From positions 1-33,174 of the forward strand of contig JAAURS010000008.1 of NCBI GenBank assembly GCA_012032135.1: 33,174 bases of DNA. Reading direction: 5' to 3'. The position numbers and the translations under genes are program-made. The stretch's first letter is position 1, and each line of letters opens with the position of its first letter. The notes beneath the pieces are model-generated. The model was not told where the DNA came from and made no database searches. It worked only from the letters and a program-made list of their open reading frames with translations. Below, piece after piece: positions 9,283 through 19,791 of the stretch. The stretch is from Acaryochloridaceae cyanobacterium RU_4_10. GTDB lineage: Bacteria > Cyanobacteriota > Cyanobacteriia > Thermosynechococcales > Thermosynechococcaceae.

Positions 9283-10095
9283 ATGTCTGCTTCCGATCGT
9301 GTGTTCGCTGGCTCAATTCCAAAGCTATACGATGAGTATCTAGTGCCGCTGCTGTTTGAACCCTACGCAGTAGACTTGGTGGATCGACTGCGTTCGCGAT
9401 CGCTTTCTCGCGTCCTTGAAATTGCTGCCGGAACTGGTGTAGTCACGCGTGTATTAGCATCTGAACTGAACGAAAGGGTCTCTATTGTTGCCACTGACCT
9501 CAATCAAGCGATGCTCGACCAGGCCATTGCGGTAGGAACAAAGCGCCCTGTCGAGTGGCATCAGGCAGACGCGATGAACCTACCCTTTCGAGATGAAGAA
9601 TTTGATGCAGTTATCTGCCAGTTTGGCGTAATGTTCTTTCCTGACAAGTCCAAAGCATTTTCAGAAGCGCGTCGCGTCCTCAAACCAGGGGGCATTTTTC
9701 TCTTCAACGTCTGGGATGCAATTGCAGAAAACGAATTTTCAGACACTGTGAATCAGGCACTCGAATCGATGTTTCCTGAAGATCCGCCACACTTTATGGC
9801 ACGGACACCCCACGGGTACTATGACCGAACAACCATCGAGCAAGACCTTAAAAGCGGTGGGTTTAGAAAATCAGCACAAATCGTTACGATGACAACCTGC
9901 AGCCGAGCCCCCTCTCCTCGTGTGCCTGCGATCGCGTTCTGTCAGGCTACCCCGCTACGAAACGAGATTGAAGTCCGTGATGCTTCGCGGCTGAGTGAAG
10001 CGACCGATATCGCAGCAAACGCGATCGCTGAGCGGTTTGGATTGCAAGCTGTTGAGGGCAAGATCCAAGCACATGTTGTCAGCATCGAAAACTGA
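9283..10095 (+). CDS. SAM-dependent class I methyltransferase
   Basis: SAM motif RVLEIAAGTGVVTRVLA, ATDLNQAMLDQA, DAVICQFGVMFFPDKSKAFSEARRVLKPGG. Confidence 0.9.
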   Translation: MSASDRVFAGSIPKLYDEYLVPLLFEPYAVDLVDRLRSRSLSRVLEIAAGTGVVTRVLASELNERVSIVATDLNQAMLDQAIAVGTKRPVEWHQADAMNLPFRDEEFDAVICQFGVMFFPDKSKAFSEARRVLKPGGIFLFNVWDAIAENEFSDTVNQALESMFPEDPPHFMARTPHGYYDRTTIEQDLKSGGFRKSAQIVTMTTCSRAPSPRVPAIAFCQATPLRNEIEVRDASRLSEATDIAANAIAERFGLQAVEGKIQAHVVSIEN

Positions 10096-10377
10096 TGGTG
10101 AATCTTAATTCAGTCCTACTTACTCAGGTACAACAACTGTACGACATCAAAACTTGAGAATTGAGCCATAGAAGCTTCAAAGGCCGAAGTGGTTGCCATA
10201 CAAGGATTGTAGCCTTAATTATTTTTTTGCTCTCGAAAGAGCGGAATGTGGGATAGAGATTGAGAAATCGACTTAATGAACTGGCCGACTTAACCTGAGT
10301 ATGTTCGGGTAATGCATGTCCTTTTTCAGTCTTACGAGGGAGGCAAACAGAGCATTGAGCTTTGAGAGGGGCGAGAT

Positions 10378-11188
10378 CTACGCTTTTCCTTTCAAAAACC
10401 GATCGAGGAAGCTTAAGGTCATAGCCCAAGCCTCAGTGGATGCATCGGCATTATAACTGTCGCGACGATCGCTGAAGAAGCCATGTCCTGCTTTGGGAAA
10501 TACGTTCAGAGAGTACCGTTTCTTAGCTTGAGAAAGCGCTAAGGCAATCTTCTGATGTTCTTCGGCTGAGATAGATTTATCCTCAGCACCATAGATGAGC
10601 ATGATTGGAGCATTCATTTTGCTGACTTGGTCCAGCAAATTTGTCCGACCGAGGGGATCTGGCATAGTAGCAATTCCACTCCCGTAAAATGCGATCGCGG
10701 CTTTCACTTGGCTCGCATGAGCTGCATTGGCGAGGAAAGTCAGACGTCCCCCCATACAGAAGCCCATCACCCCAACGCCGTCTTTTTGAGTTCGGGTTGC
10801 CGAGACAAGAACTCAATCCCCTTCCCGACCTCTGCCATTGCCACATCGTCTTTAATGGTTTTGAGCTTTGCGATCGCCCCATTGCGATCGGTATAGGCAA
10901 AGAGGGCACCATGATAGAAATCTGGTGCTAGTGCGGCATAGCCTGCTTGGGTGAGGCGATCGCAAACGCTTTTGATATAGTCATTTAAGCCAAAGGCTTC
11001 CATGATGACAATAACGGCAGGGAAGGGGCCATTTCCATTGGGTTTGACGTAGTAGCCAGAGAGCCCCTTGTCAAGCTGAACGGTTTTCCCCTTGGCGGTC
11101 ATGGCCGTTGTTTTGGGGTTGCACGAGCGCCTGCAACCATCGTGACCGTTAATGCTGATGAAGCCAGCAGTACATCGCGTCGTTTCAT
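10378..11188 (-). CDS. dienelactone hydrolase family protein with Arg-Arg-type N-terminal signal; two 1-nt frameshifts
   Basis: MKRRDVLLASSALTVTMVAGARATPK start at 11188; GFCMGGRLTFLA nucleophile motif; PKAGHGFFSD. One extra base in each of G4 11115-11118 and T5 10783-10787 gives a continuous 270-aa ORF. Confidence 0.88.
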
Positions 11189-11268
11189 TTAACTTCACAC
11201 CTTAAATATTTAGCTTTGATTAGTCTAACGAATTGTTTGGTTCGGAATGTTCGCCAAAATCTTGCTCC

Positions 11269-11700
11269 TCAGTCTCCACCTACGCTGATGGGTGTGTCAT
11301 GGACATAGGCTCCCGTTAGGTTCACGTCCTTGATGATGGCCCGATACGCTTCAGTATGGGCTAGGTGCGCTCGCGTGAAGTTCACTCCTGTCAAGTTAGT
11401 GTTGTTGAGGCTAGCTTCCGTGATGTATGTATCGGATAAATCGGCACCCGTCAGATTGGCACCCGTCAAGTCGGCTCCTTCTAAGTTAGCCCCGACTAAC
11501 ACAGCACCGCGCAGATTGGCACCTCTTAAATCCGCCCCGATGATGTGAGCATCGCGGAGGTTAGCGCCGCTGAGATCGCATTTGGCGCACAAGTTCGTTT
11601 CTAAAAGTTGCTTCACATGGGCGGGGTTTTCGGCTTTGACAGGGGCGATCGCAACCGTGAGGGCAAGAAATGTTAGGGCCGCAAGGTATCGGAGTTTCAT
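11269..11700 (-). CDS. secreted pentapeptide repeat protein
   Basis: Signal peptide MKLRYLAALTFLALTVAIAPVKA followed by A(N/D)LxGA repeats. Confidence 0.9.
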   Translation of the reverse strand: MKLRYLAALTFLALTVAIAPVKAENPAHVKQLLETNLCAKCDLSGANLRDAHIIGADLRGANLRGAVLVGANLEGADLTGANLTGADLSDTYITEASLNNTNLTGVNFTRAHLAHTEAYRAIIKDVNLTGAYVHDTPISVGGD

Positions 11701-11935
11701 AGCCTACCCTCCTTTCGTGTATCTTCCGCGCTCGGGAAGGAATAACACTGTATTGACTGGTTGGAGCAACACTTTTAGCTCCACCTTTATTGTCTCACTT
11801 TAAAGAGGGAGATTTTCCCTCGACAGGACACTTGCAATAACGTCATACAGCGGTTCTGGATTGGATGAAAAACATAGGGCTTGGCGATTGAAATCGCTGG
11901 CGTGAATAGATCCTAAACGATCGTAATTGTGACGG

Positions 11936-11967
11936 CTCACAACATCCTCAAATTATTGTTTTAGCAT
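11936..11967 (+). promoter_or_regulatory. tandem-repeat operator M3: CTCACAACATC CTCAAATTATT GTTT TAGCAT
   Basis: Two 11-bp repeats plus TAnnnT 4 bp downstream. Confidence 0.6.
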
Positions 11968-12029
11968 CTAGGATGGAATGTTTCTCTGGTTGGCTCCTGC
12001 AAGGGACGAGTGCGTTAGGGGTATTGGTG

Positions 12030-12120
12030 GCAATGGTTGCGATCGCCTTATCGGTCATGGCGCTTTTGCACAGCAGTTTGAGGACTTCGAGTTCGCGATC
12101 GGCTTCGGGTCTGGAATCTT
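12030..12120 (-). pseudogene. possible remnant of a LuxR/NarL-type HTH regulator
   Basis: Minus-strand translation ...ADRELEVLKLLCKSAMTDKAIATIA... resembles RELEVL(K/Q)LL..G.(T/S)(D/N)KAIA of LuxR HTH domains; flanks do not continue the family. Confidence 0.3.
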
Positions 12121-12231
12121 TAGTATCCTTTGGCTTGAAGGGCTTAAGCTCAGAAGCCGACATTAAGAATTTGTTTGAGGCGAGTTCTGAAGAAGAATTT
12201 ACCGTGCTGAAGGGGCACAAGGCTTTGCGCC

Positions 12232-12263
12232 CTCACAGGTTCCTCAACCTTTTTATATAGGCT
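12232..12263 (+). promoter_or_regulatory. tandem-repeat operator M4: CTCACAGGTTC CTCAACCTTTT TATA TAGGCT
   Basis: Two 11-bp repeats plus TAnnnT; 36 nt upstream of the 12300 start. Confidence 0.6.
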
Positions 12264-12299
12264 AAAAATAGAGTCCTTCTGTTTCAATCAATCCTAGAG

Positions 12300-12983
12300 A
12301 TGGCCGAGAAGGGCAAAATCAGCAAACTCCCCAGGAAGACTATGAACGCTATCTACGAACCGTACCGGATCGAAACGCTAGTCCCTCAACATGTGGACGA
12401 TCGACCTTGGCAAGAGGGCCTTTTACATGCGCTTGAAAGTGTTAACGCCCAAGGGGAATGTTTCTTGCGCATTATGGAGCAAGAAGCACATAAGTTTATT
12501 AATACCCATAAGCTAGAATCCCTTCTGCAATGGGCCGCTCAGGTCACTGACGACTCTCAAGAACCGTTCAAACCCGCCGCAAAAAGAGCCGAAGCCTTAG
12601 CGATCGCCCTCGACCGTGCCATTGACTTGGCCCACGCCCATGCTCGCGATGCGGATCGGTTTGTGGCCCGCGAGCGTGCCGATAATTTAATCCATGCCCA
12701 TACCTATGCCTGCACAATTGTGCGCCAGCTAGAGCATATTGATAGTATTGAAGGACCGGATGAAAGGCAATCTGCTGAATTAAGTCCGACGTTCACGGAT
12801 GGCGTGGTAGCAACTTGGTTTGACGGTTTGTTCGATCCAAAACTGGTTGACTTGTCGAAAGAAGAAACTCAATCTCTCAAAAATTACCTTGGAGCGAATG
12901 AGATGGTGGTTCAATATAACGAAGCAGCAGCAGTGACTGGGGAAAGTTGGAACGCGATCGAACAGAAAATGTTGCTGGTTTAA
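12300..12983 (+). CDS. hypothetical protein (227 aa; possible start at 12342)
   Basis: Intact ORF with regulatory motif upstream; no family recognised. Confidence 0.75.
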   Translation: MAEKGKISKLPRKTMNAIYEPYRIETLVPQHVDDRPWQEGLLHALESVNAQGECFLRIMEQEAHKFINTHKLESLLQWAAQVTDDSQEPFKPAAKRAEALAIALDRAIDLAHAHARDADRFVARERADNLIHAHTYACTIVRQLEHIDSIEGPDERQSAELSPTFTDGVVATWFDGLFDPKLVDLSKEETQSLKNYLGANEMVVQYNEAAAVTGESWNAIEQKMLLV

Positions 12984-13141
12984 CGGAATTCCAGACTCAA
13001 GTAGTTGCGAGCCTCTGGACGATCGCCCAGGTAGATTTGCATAAAAGCGACGCTGAGCGCTTTCAAGTATTCCCGAGAGAGCTGCGGCTCGGTGCCTCCC
13101 TGCGATCGCTCCTTGGAACTTAAGTTACACTCGATCGACCT

Positions 13142-14365
13142 ATGAAAATTCTCGTGTTGAATGCCGGATCCAGTAGTCAAAAAAGCTGCCTGTACGATCT
13201 CAAAGAGAATACGCTGCCAGCAGATCCGCCTGAACCGCTTTGGGAAGCCCAAATTGATTGGACGCATCAGGACGGTTGCGCAAAACTCAAGGTCAAAACA
13301 TTCCAGGACCAGGTTCTTCAAGAAACCTGCCCCTCCGACTCCAAATTAGCCGACACCCTTAAAATGCTGCAAACGCTTTGGAGTGGAACGACCCAAGCGA
13401 TCGAAAACTCGCAGGAAATCGATATAGTGGGGCATCGGGTTGTGCATGGGGGAGAGATTTATCGGGAAAGCACTTGGATTACTGCGGAAGTAAAAACTGC
13501 GATCGCCAATCTAGCTGCGTTTGCGCCCGTTCACAATCCGGCAAACCTGGAAGGAATCGAGGCCATTGAGAATATTTTGGGAAACAATATTCCACAAGTA
13601 GCAGTGTTTGATACCGCCTTCCATGCTCATTTACCGCCTGCCGTCTATACTTATCCCGGCCCCTATGAATGGTTGAGTCAAGGGATTCGACGGTATGGGT
13701 TTCATGGCATCAGCCATCAATACTGCGCGCAACGTGCCGCTCAACTCCTCGATCGAGATTTGAATGCCCTCAAGCTGATTACTTGTCATTTAGGCAACGG
13801 CTGTTCCTTAGCAGCGATTCGCGACGGGCGCAGCATCGACACCACGATGGGGTTTACACCTCTGGAGGGCTTAATGATGGGCAGTCGTTCCGGCTCAGTG
13901 GATCCGGGGATTTTGATTCATCTGCTCCGGCATTCAGACTACACAGCGGACCAATTGGATCGCGTTCTCAACCATCGTTCTGGGCTTCTCGGCATTTCTG
14001 GACTATCGAACGATCTGCGACAGATTATGGTTGCGATGGAACAAGGCAACGATCGGGCCAAACTCGCCTTCGATATGTTTGTCCATCGTCTCCGCGCCCA
14101 GATTGGGGCAATGTTGTCGAGTCTGGGTGGATTGGATGGACTGGTTTTCACAGCAGGAATTGGCGAAAATTCTGCTGCCGTTCGAGCAGCGACCTGCGAA
14201 GGTTTCGAGTTTCTGGGCTTATCCCTTGACCTTTCCCAAAACAACGCTTTGCCCATCGACCGAGATATTGCCCATCTCGACTCTAAAGTAAGGGTTTTAG
14301 TCATTCATACCCAGGAAGATTGGGCGATCGCTCAAGAATGCCACAAGATGGCATCCCGTTCGTAG
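13142..14365 (+). CDS. ackA: acetate kinase
   Basis: MKILVLNAGSSSQK, GHRVVHGGE, FDTAFHAHLP, YGFHGISHQY, HLGNGCSLAAI, DTTMGFTPLEGLMMGSRSGSVDPG, FTAGIGENSAAVR. Confidence 0.97.
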   Translation: MKILVLNAGSSSQKSCLYDLKENTLPADPPEPLWEAQIDWTHQDGCAKLKVKTFQDQVLQETCPSDSKLADTLKMLQTLWSGTTQAIENSQEIDIVGHRVVHGGEIYRESTWITAEVKTAIANLAAFAPVHNPANLEGIEAIENILGNNIPQVAVFDTAFHAHLPPAVYTYPGPYEWLSQGIRRYGFHGISHQYCAQRAAQLLDRDLNALKLITCHLGNGCSLAAIRDGRSIDTTMGFTPLEGLMMGSRSGSVDPGILIHLLRHSDYTADQLDRVLNHRSGLLGISGLSNDLRQIMVAMEQGNDRAKLAFDMFVHRLRAQIGAMLSSLGGLDGLVFTAGIGENSAAVRAATCEGFEFLGLSLDLSQNNALPIDRDIAHLDSKVRVLVIHTQEDWAIAQECHKMASRS

Positions 14366-14392
14366 GGTTGCAAGCATTCCGTCCTAGGGTTT

Positions 14393-14854
14393 TTACTGAA
14401 CAATATGAACTGAACAGTTACACCGATGAATGATATAGCTACTCACACTACCAATAAACATTTCACTGGCTGAAGAATATCCTCTGCGTCCGATTGCAAT
14501 CAGATCTGCGCCCCATTCTTGAGCAAAGTTGCAAATTGTTTTACCTGGCGAACCTTCAAGTTGCCTAAACTCAGCTTTTACTCCTTCAGATATGGCTTTT
14601 TGTGTTAGAGACTCAAGAAGTTCGTAAGTTCTTTTAATAAAGTCTTCCCATTCTTGTCTGTGCAATTTAAGGTCATCTTCGTCGTAACTCACGAGCTTTG
14701 GCGAATATCGAACCGGGCTATCTTCGGCATCGCGAGAAAGAATGTGCAACAACATTAAGTCAGCATGGTTTGCCTTGGCTAAAGTGAGTGCCACTTCAAA
14801 CACTTGCTGGCCTTTGGGGGAACGATCGAATGCTGCCAATATTCTGGTGTACAT
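14393..14854 (-). CDS. universal stress protein (UspA family)
   Basis: MYTRILAAFDRSPKGQQVFEVAL...GADLIAIGRRGYSSASEMFIGSVSSYIIHRCNCSVHIV; ORF track start 14869. Confidence 0.93.
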   Translation of the reverse strand: MYTRILAAFDRSPKGQQVFEVALTLAKANHADLMLLHILSRDAEDSPVRYSPKLVSYDEDDLKLHRQEWEDFIKRTYELLESLTQKAISEGVKAEFRQLEGSPGKTICNFAQEWGADLIAIGRRGYSSASEMFIGSVSSYIIHRCNCSVHIVQ

Positions 14855-14962
14855 ATCAACCTCAAGCAAACTGTAGGGATATTAAACTCACTCCCCTTGC
14901 CAGAAATTCTTCCGGCGATCGCATAGCCGCAAAACTATTACACAAGAAGTGTTAACTCTAAG

Positions 14963-14994
14963 ATTGTAAAGAAAGGAAATGAAGATTCTGTGAG
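14963..14994 (-). promoter_or_regulatory. tandem-repeat operator M5: CTCACAGAATC TTCATTTCCTT TCTT TACAAT (minus strand)
   Basis: Two 11-bp repeats plus TAnnnT, oriented toward the universal stress protein gene. Confidence 0.6.
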
Positions 14995-14996
14995 GA

Positions 14997-15370
14997 TTAC
15001 CAGTCCAGAATTTCAGAAATTCGATCGGCAAGGGTTAAGGGATCGAAGGGTTTGGTTAGGATTCCTGCAAGCTCCGACTGTTCGGACTGGCCATAACCTG
15101 TAGGCTGCACTTTAGCTGTCAACAAAATGACAGGAATATCGGAAGTTTCAGAATTTTCTTTCAGCTTTTTAAGAACAGTAAATCCGTCCATCTCGGGCAT
15201 CATTAAGTCCAAAAGGATGGCGTCGGGCTTTTCTGCTGCGGCTTGGCGCAATCCATCGGCGCTGGTATTAGCAATGAATACGGTCCAATTCGCTAACTGG
15301 CTGAGGCTCACTTGAATGACCAGGCTAATGCTTTTTCGTCATCGATCAGTAAAATCTGCTTGCTGGACAT
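14997..15370 (-). CDS. response regulator, receiver domain only; 1-nt frameshift at 15323-15324
   Basis: N-terminus MSSKQILLIDDEKALA in one frame, then VIQVSLSQLANW...PDAILLDLMMPEMDGFTVLKKLK...ILTKPFDP; one extra G at GG 15323-15324 gives a continuous 124-aa ORF. Confidence 0.88.
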
Positions 15371-15378
15371 AAAAACAC

Positions 15379-17221
15379 CTATACTATCGGCAATGTGAAG
15401 TAAAACGTACTGCCCTCTCCTTCAATACTTTCAACCCAAATTTGTCCGCCGTGTTGCTGCGCAATGGCACGACAAATCGCTAAGCCTAACCCAGTGCCGC
15501 CTTTCTGACGGGCATCCGAACTGTCAACCTGTTGAAAGCGTCCAAAAATTGCTTCTCGTTTGTTGGCGGGAATTCCCCGTCCCCGATCTTGAATTTGAAA
15601 TATGATTTGCCCTCCCAGATTTTGGACCTTCAGGGTAATAGGACTTTTAGGGGGCGAAAATTTAATTGCATTACTCAAGAGATTGATGAGGACCTGAACG
15701 ATCCGATCTGGGTCGGCCCAGATTTCGATCGTATTAGGAATAAGGGTTATCGCAATATTGTTCTCTTCTGCAAGGGATTGTAAAGATCGAGTTGCTTGTT
15801 GAATTAAGTCGGCCACATTACATTGTTGCTTCTCTAACGGTAATTTACGGGCTTCTAGACGGTCTAGGGAAAGGATATCATTGACCAGCCGTACGAGCCG
15901 ATCGGATTCGATTGCAGCAATCCTGAGCATCTGTCTTGATGATTCTGGATTGGTGTCAAGGGCTCCGGCGGCAAGAAGTCCCAAGGAGCCACGAATGGAC
16001 GCAAGGGGCGTTCTGAGTTCGTGGCTCACGATGGAAATGAAATCACTTTTTACCTGTTCTGCAATTCGATGTTCGTTAATATCTTGAATTTGGCTCACAA
16101 AATAGAGCGGTTCGCCTTGGAAACCGCGCACTAAGGAAGTGCTACCCATAACCCATAGAGGATATCCAAGCTTGTGTAAATAGCGTCGCTCCGTTTGGAT
16201 GCTCTGCACCTCTCCCAGGATTAGCCGATTTAAGTTATTGCGATACGTTTCTCGATCGGTTTCATCGGTTACTTCATCTAAGGTCAGCCCCAGTAATTCT
16301 GTTTCGGTGTAACCCAATAAACCGCACAGAGCGGGATTGACTCTCAAAAAATGACGGTCGAGTCCGACGAGCGCTAAACCGTTTACGGCAAAGGTGAAGG
16401 CATTCCGAAATAGTTCTTCGCTTTGCAACAGTGCGAATTGAGCGCGTTTACGATCGCTCAGCTCCAGTTGCAATTGGGTATTAGCTTGGCTCAACTCACT
16501 GGTGCGTTGGATAACGCGGGTTTCCAGTTGCTGGTTTGATTGTTTCAGCGTTTCTTCGGTGCGCTTTCGATCGCTAATATCTCGAATCAACCAGTGGATG
16601 CTGGCAATCGCCTTGCTATTGAGATCGTATCTTGCGGAAATTGCGATCGAAGCGGGGAAGGGTTGCCCTTCCCTGGGGTTGGAGTTGCGTTTCCCAATCT
16701 TGAATGAGATGATTCCCGAGCATACAATATCCATCTCGAGCGTTGTCTAACACATCGGAACACCGAGCAGAGTTTACCATCTCCGCCAATTGCTCCAGTT
16801 GGGTTCTAAAAAATGTGCGTCTGGCTGGAGGCGCAAAGACAGCAAGGGGGTTGCCCACCAGTAAATCGCGATGCAGTTTCAATAGAGCTTCCGACGCACA
16901 GTTTGCTTCTTGAATGATGCCTTTGGCATCGGTGACCAGGTATGCGTCGGGGGCTAGCTCAAATAAGGCTTGGTAGTGCTGGCGCTTTGTTTCTAAGTCT
17001 TGGCGCGTTGCTAGCAATTCCGTACTTTGCTGGGACAACTCCTCAGCCGTGGCCTGCAATGCTTCCAAAGTGTTGCTCATCTCTGCGATTGCATCTGCCG
17101 ATAAGTCCTGAGATGGGATCGACGGATTTTTGAGAGAATGTCGCAGTCCATCTAAACGCTTTTGAATGCGTTGTAGTCGTTCAAAGTCCGATGCTCCAAT
17201 CTCTCTCTGATAGAATGTCAT
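15379..17221 (-). CDS. PAS-domain sensor histidine kinase; 1-nt frameshift near 16671-16673
   Basis: PAS motifs, SHELRTPLASIRGSLGLL H-box, LINLLSNAIKFSP N-box, GTGLGLAICRAIAQQHGG G-box. Removing one C at 16671-16673 joins WETQLQPQ to EGQPFPASIAISARYD (613 aa). Confidence 0.92.
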
Positions 17222-17324
17222 GGCTCAATCGTTTCCTTCGTCGTTGATAACCACTGACGCTAAAGATCGTTAATATCGTTAATTTAGATTCTTCTGCTGT
17301 GCATTGTTTCTTAGGATATGTCTC

Positions 17325-17356
17325 AATATTGCAAATCTTTGTGAGTAAAATATGAA
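17325..17356 (-). promoter_or_regulatory. tandem-repeat operator M6: TTCATATTTTA CTCACAAAGAT TTGC AATATT (minus strand)
   Basis: Two 11-bp repeats upstream of the histidine kinase gene; -10 off-consensus. Confidence 0.45.
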
Positions 17357-17517
17357 GGTGTATCTTTCCAAAGCTATATATGCTGGCGATTGAATATGCC
17401 TGAGCCTTCATGTCCTCAATAATGGGTCACTACCTAGGTTAAGCTTTATGCCACACGGTGTCTTTCTCTGTGCTGAAGTTGTTAGGATCGAAACGACTAG
17501 AGCTTTGGAGGTGCTTT

Positions 17518-18024
17518 ATGAATCGCACTCTAGTAGCAGTACTTAATGGAACTAGAGCAAGGTTTTTAATTTTAGAGCCTGTCGATTTTCCTGAGTCCGA
17601 AGCGGGACCAAACCTCATCGAACAGGAAGCGCTGATTAACGAAGAGAATGAGCTGCTGGGCCAAGATTTGTGGGCCAGTTCAAAAACAGGCCGCAACCGT
17701 GGCTCCGGCGGTCAAAGCCATAGCTATGATGACCATCGAGACAATCATTTAGTAGAATTCGGCCAGCGGTTTTCGCACAGCATCGTTTCTCGGATTCAAG
17801 AACTCATTGAGTCCCATCAAATCCGCCAGGTGCTGATCGTGTCCGAACCTCAGATGCTGGGGATATTGCGCGAACCTCTGAGCGCAAAAATTGGCAAAAC
17901 CGTGACAATTAGTGAACTGGGTAAGGATCTTTGTCAACTTTCTGCCCATGACTTACACGAGTATTTAGCCAGTAAGAAACTGCTTCCATCTCGCCAAGAC
18001 TTGCGCGTTTTGCCGAATTCCTAA
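17518..18024 (+). CDS. host attachment protein / bacterial eRF1-like (baeRF) domain protein
   Basis: RTLVAVLNGTRARFLIL start, ...RQVLIVSEPQMLGILREPLSAKIGKTV...ELGKDLCQLSAHDLHEYL; ORF track start 17458. Confidence 0.75.
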   Translation: MNRTLVAVLNGTRARFLILEPVDFPESEAGPNLIEQEALINEENELLGQDLWASSKTGRNRGSGGQSHSYDDHRDNHLVEFGQRFSHSIVSRIQELIESHQIRQVLIVSEPQMLGILREPLSAKIGKTVTISELGKDLCQLSAHDLHEYLASKKLLPSRQDLRVLPNS

Positions 18025-18116
18025 AGTTGCTTGGGACATCGTGGAAGAGTTGCAAGCAGAAGCGGCTCGCCGCAGAGCGGCAGCAAAACTCGACCCATAA
18101 AACTGCGGCCATGTCC

Positions 18117-18148
18117 CTCATAAGTTCCTCATTTTTGCAGCGTATAAC
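18117..18148 (+). promoter_or_regulatory. tandem-repeat operator M7: CTCATAAGTTC CTCATTTTTGC AGCG TATAAC
   Basis: Two 11-bp repeats; 50 nt upstream of the 18199 start. Confidence 0.55.
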
Positions 18149-18198
18149 CAAGTCAAAGGGCGCTAACTCATACAGCCTTGACGCATGAGGAACGCATT

Positions 18199-19791
18199 AT
18201 GGAAACCTTTGACTACATCATTTTAGGTGCTGGTCTCGGCGGTCTCTCTGCCGCAGCCTGCTTGACCCAGCAAGGCCACCGAGTTGCTGTTCTGGAAAAA
18301 CACTACCTTCCGGGCGGATGTTGCCATACCTTCGACTATGGCGATTATCGTTTTTGCGCGGATGTGCATTACATTTCTCAATGCGCTCCCGGTCAGACCA
18401 TTCAACAATTCTTGAGCTACATCGATCGCGACGTTCCGTTCAATCGCTTGGACCCAGACTGCATCGATCGCATTATTTCTCCAGGAATCGACTTTCAGAT
18501 ACCGCTAGGGTGGCATAATTTGCGATCGCGGTTGCTGGAAGCGTTCCCTCAGGAGTCTGCTGCGATTAATCACTACTGCGATGAAATTGAGCGCATCCAT
18601 CGAGAAATTAAAGGTTTGGTTGAAGAAGTTCATTGGTATTCGCGGCAATGGAGCGATTGGCTCAAGCTACCTAAATATTTGCATTTATTCCAAAGACGCG
18701 ACTGGACGCTCCAAACGCTCTATGACGCGGCTGGACTGTTCCCTCAGTTGCAGACCATTTTGGCCGGACAAAGTGGAGATTACGCTCTACCGCCTAACGA
18801 AATTGCCCTGATTACTCACGCCTCGCTGGTTTGGGATTATTCAGAGGGAGCCTACTACCCCAAATATCATTTCAAACACTTTGTGGATACCATTGTTGAG
18901 GCGATCGAAGCAGGCGGAGGAGTCGTTCATCTCTCCACACCCGTCGAACATATTGAAGTCGAAGATCGAGAAGTTCAGTATGTATTGGCTGGAGGAAAGC
19001 ACTACAAAGCGCGAAAAGCATACATCAGCGATCTCGATCCGAAGCTCTCGGTTCAATTGATGCACAATACAACAGCTTTGAGCCATCCAGAACACCAACG
19101 ACTCACCAATTACGAATATTCTACTAGCGCTTTCAACCTTTACCTAGGGCTAGACAGCCGATTCAACCCCGAAGACTACGGCATTGGGAGTTGGAACATC
19201 TGGTACTATCCCAATGGCGATCTCAACACGGCTTACCAGCAACAGTTCTCTGGGACACTAGAACATCCGTGGATTTTCCTCTCTTGCCCGACGATGAAAT
19301 CCCACGAACTTGGCATGGCACCTTCGGGACATCACGTCCTAGAAATTGCCACGGTTTGTTCCTACGAACCGTTTAAGACGTTGCGCGATCGCGATCCAAA
19401 AGCCTACAAGGCGAAAAAGCGCGAGATGTACCAACAGATTATGGCCAGCGTCCGAGATCTCATTCCAGACGTTAATACTTACGTGCGGATGAAGGTCCCT
19501 GGGACACCTACCACCAGCGAGTTTTATTTAGGACAGCCGCAAGGTAACATCTATGGCGCTAAATTAGTGCCGCAGCAAGTTGGCCTAAATCGCTTGGGGT
19601 ATAGAACTGAGTTGCCTAACTTTTTTTTGGTGGGTGCAAGTGCCGGATATCCCAGCGTGCCAGGGGTAATTGGTAATGGTATGGATGTGGCGGAGTTAAT
19701 CTCAGGGAAAACGGTTTGGAGGGCGACCCAAGGAGATCGAGCTGCCCATAGAGATACTCCATCGGCACTCAACCAACCCACCACCGTATGA
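18199..19791 (+). CDS. FAD-dependent oxidoreductase, phytoene desaturase / carotenoid isomerase / retinol saturase-like
   Basis: Dinucleotide-binding motif DYIILGAGLGGLSAAACLTQQGHRVAVLEKHYLPGGCCHTF; C-terminal NFFLVGASAGYPSVPGVIGNGMDVAELI. Confidence 0.9.
   Translation: METFDYIILGAGLGGLSAAACLTQQGHRVAVLEKHYLPGGCCHTFDYGDYRFCADVHYISQCAPGQTIQQFLSYIDRDVPFNRLDPDCIDRIISPGIDFQIPLGWHNLRSRLLEAFPQESAAINHYCDEIERIHREIKGLVEEVHWYSRQWSDWLKLPKYLHLFQRRDWTLQTLYDAAGLFPQLQTILAGQSGDYALPPNEIALITHASLVWDYSEGAYYPKYHFKHFVDTIVEAIEAGGGVVHLSTPVEHIEVEDREVQYVLAGGKHYKARKAYISDLDPKLSVQLMHNTTALSHPEHQRLTNYEYSTSAFNLYLGLDSRFNPEDYGIGSWNIWYYPNGDLNTAYQQQFSGTLEHPWIFLSCPTMKSHELGMAPSGHHVLEIATVCSYEPFKTLRDRDPKAYKAKKREMYQQIMASVRDLIPDVNTYVRMKVPGTPTTSEFYLGQPQGNIYGAKLVPQQVGLNRLGYRTELPNFFLVGASAGYPSVPGVIGNGMDVAELISGKTVWRATQGDRAAHRDTPSALNQPTTV

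Noticed and set aside
10124-10429. 101-aa minus-strand ORF
   Set aside because: No family signature; overlaps the end of the dienelactone hydrolase gene.
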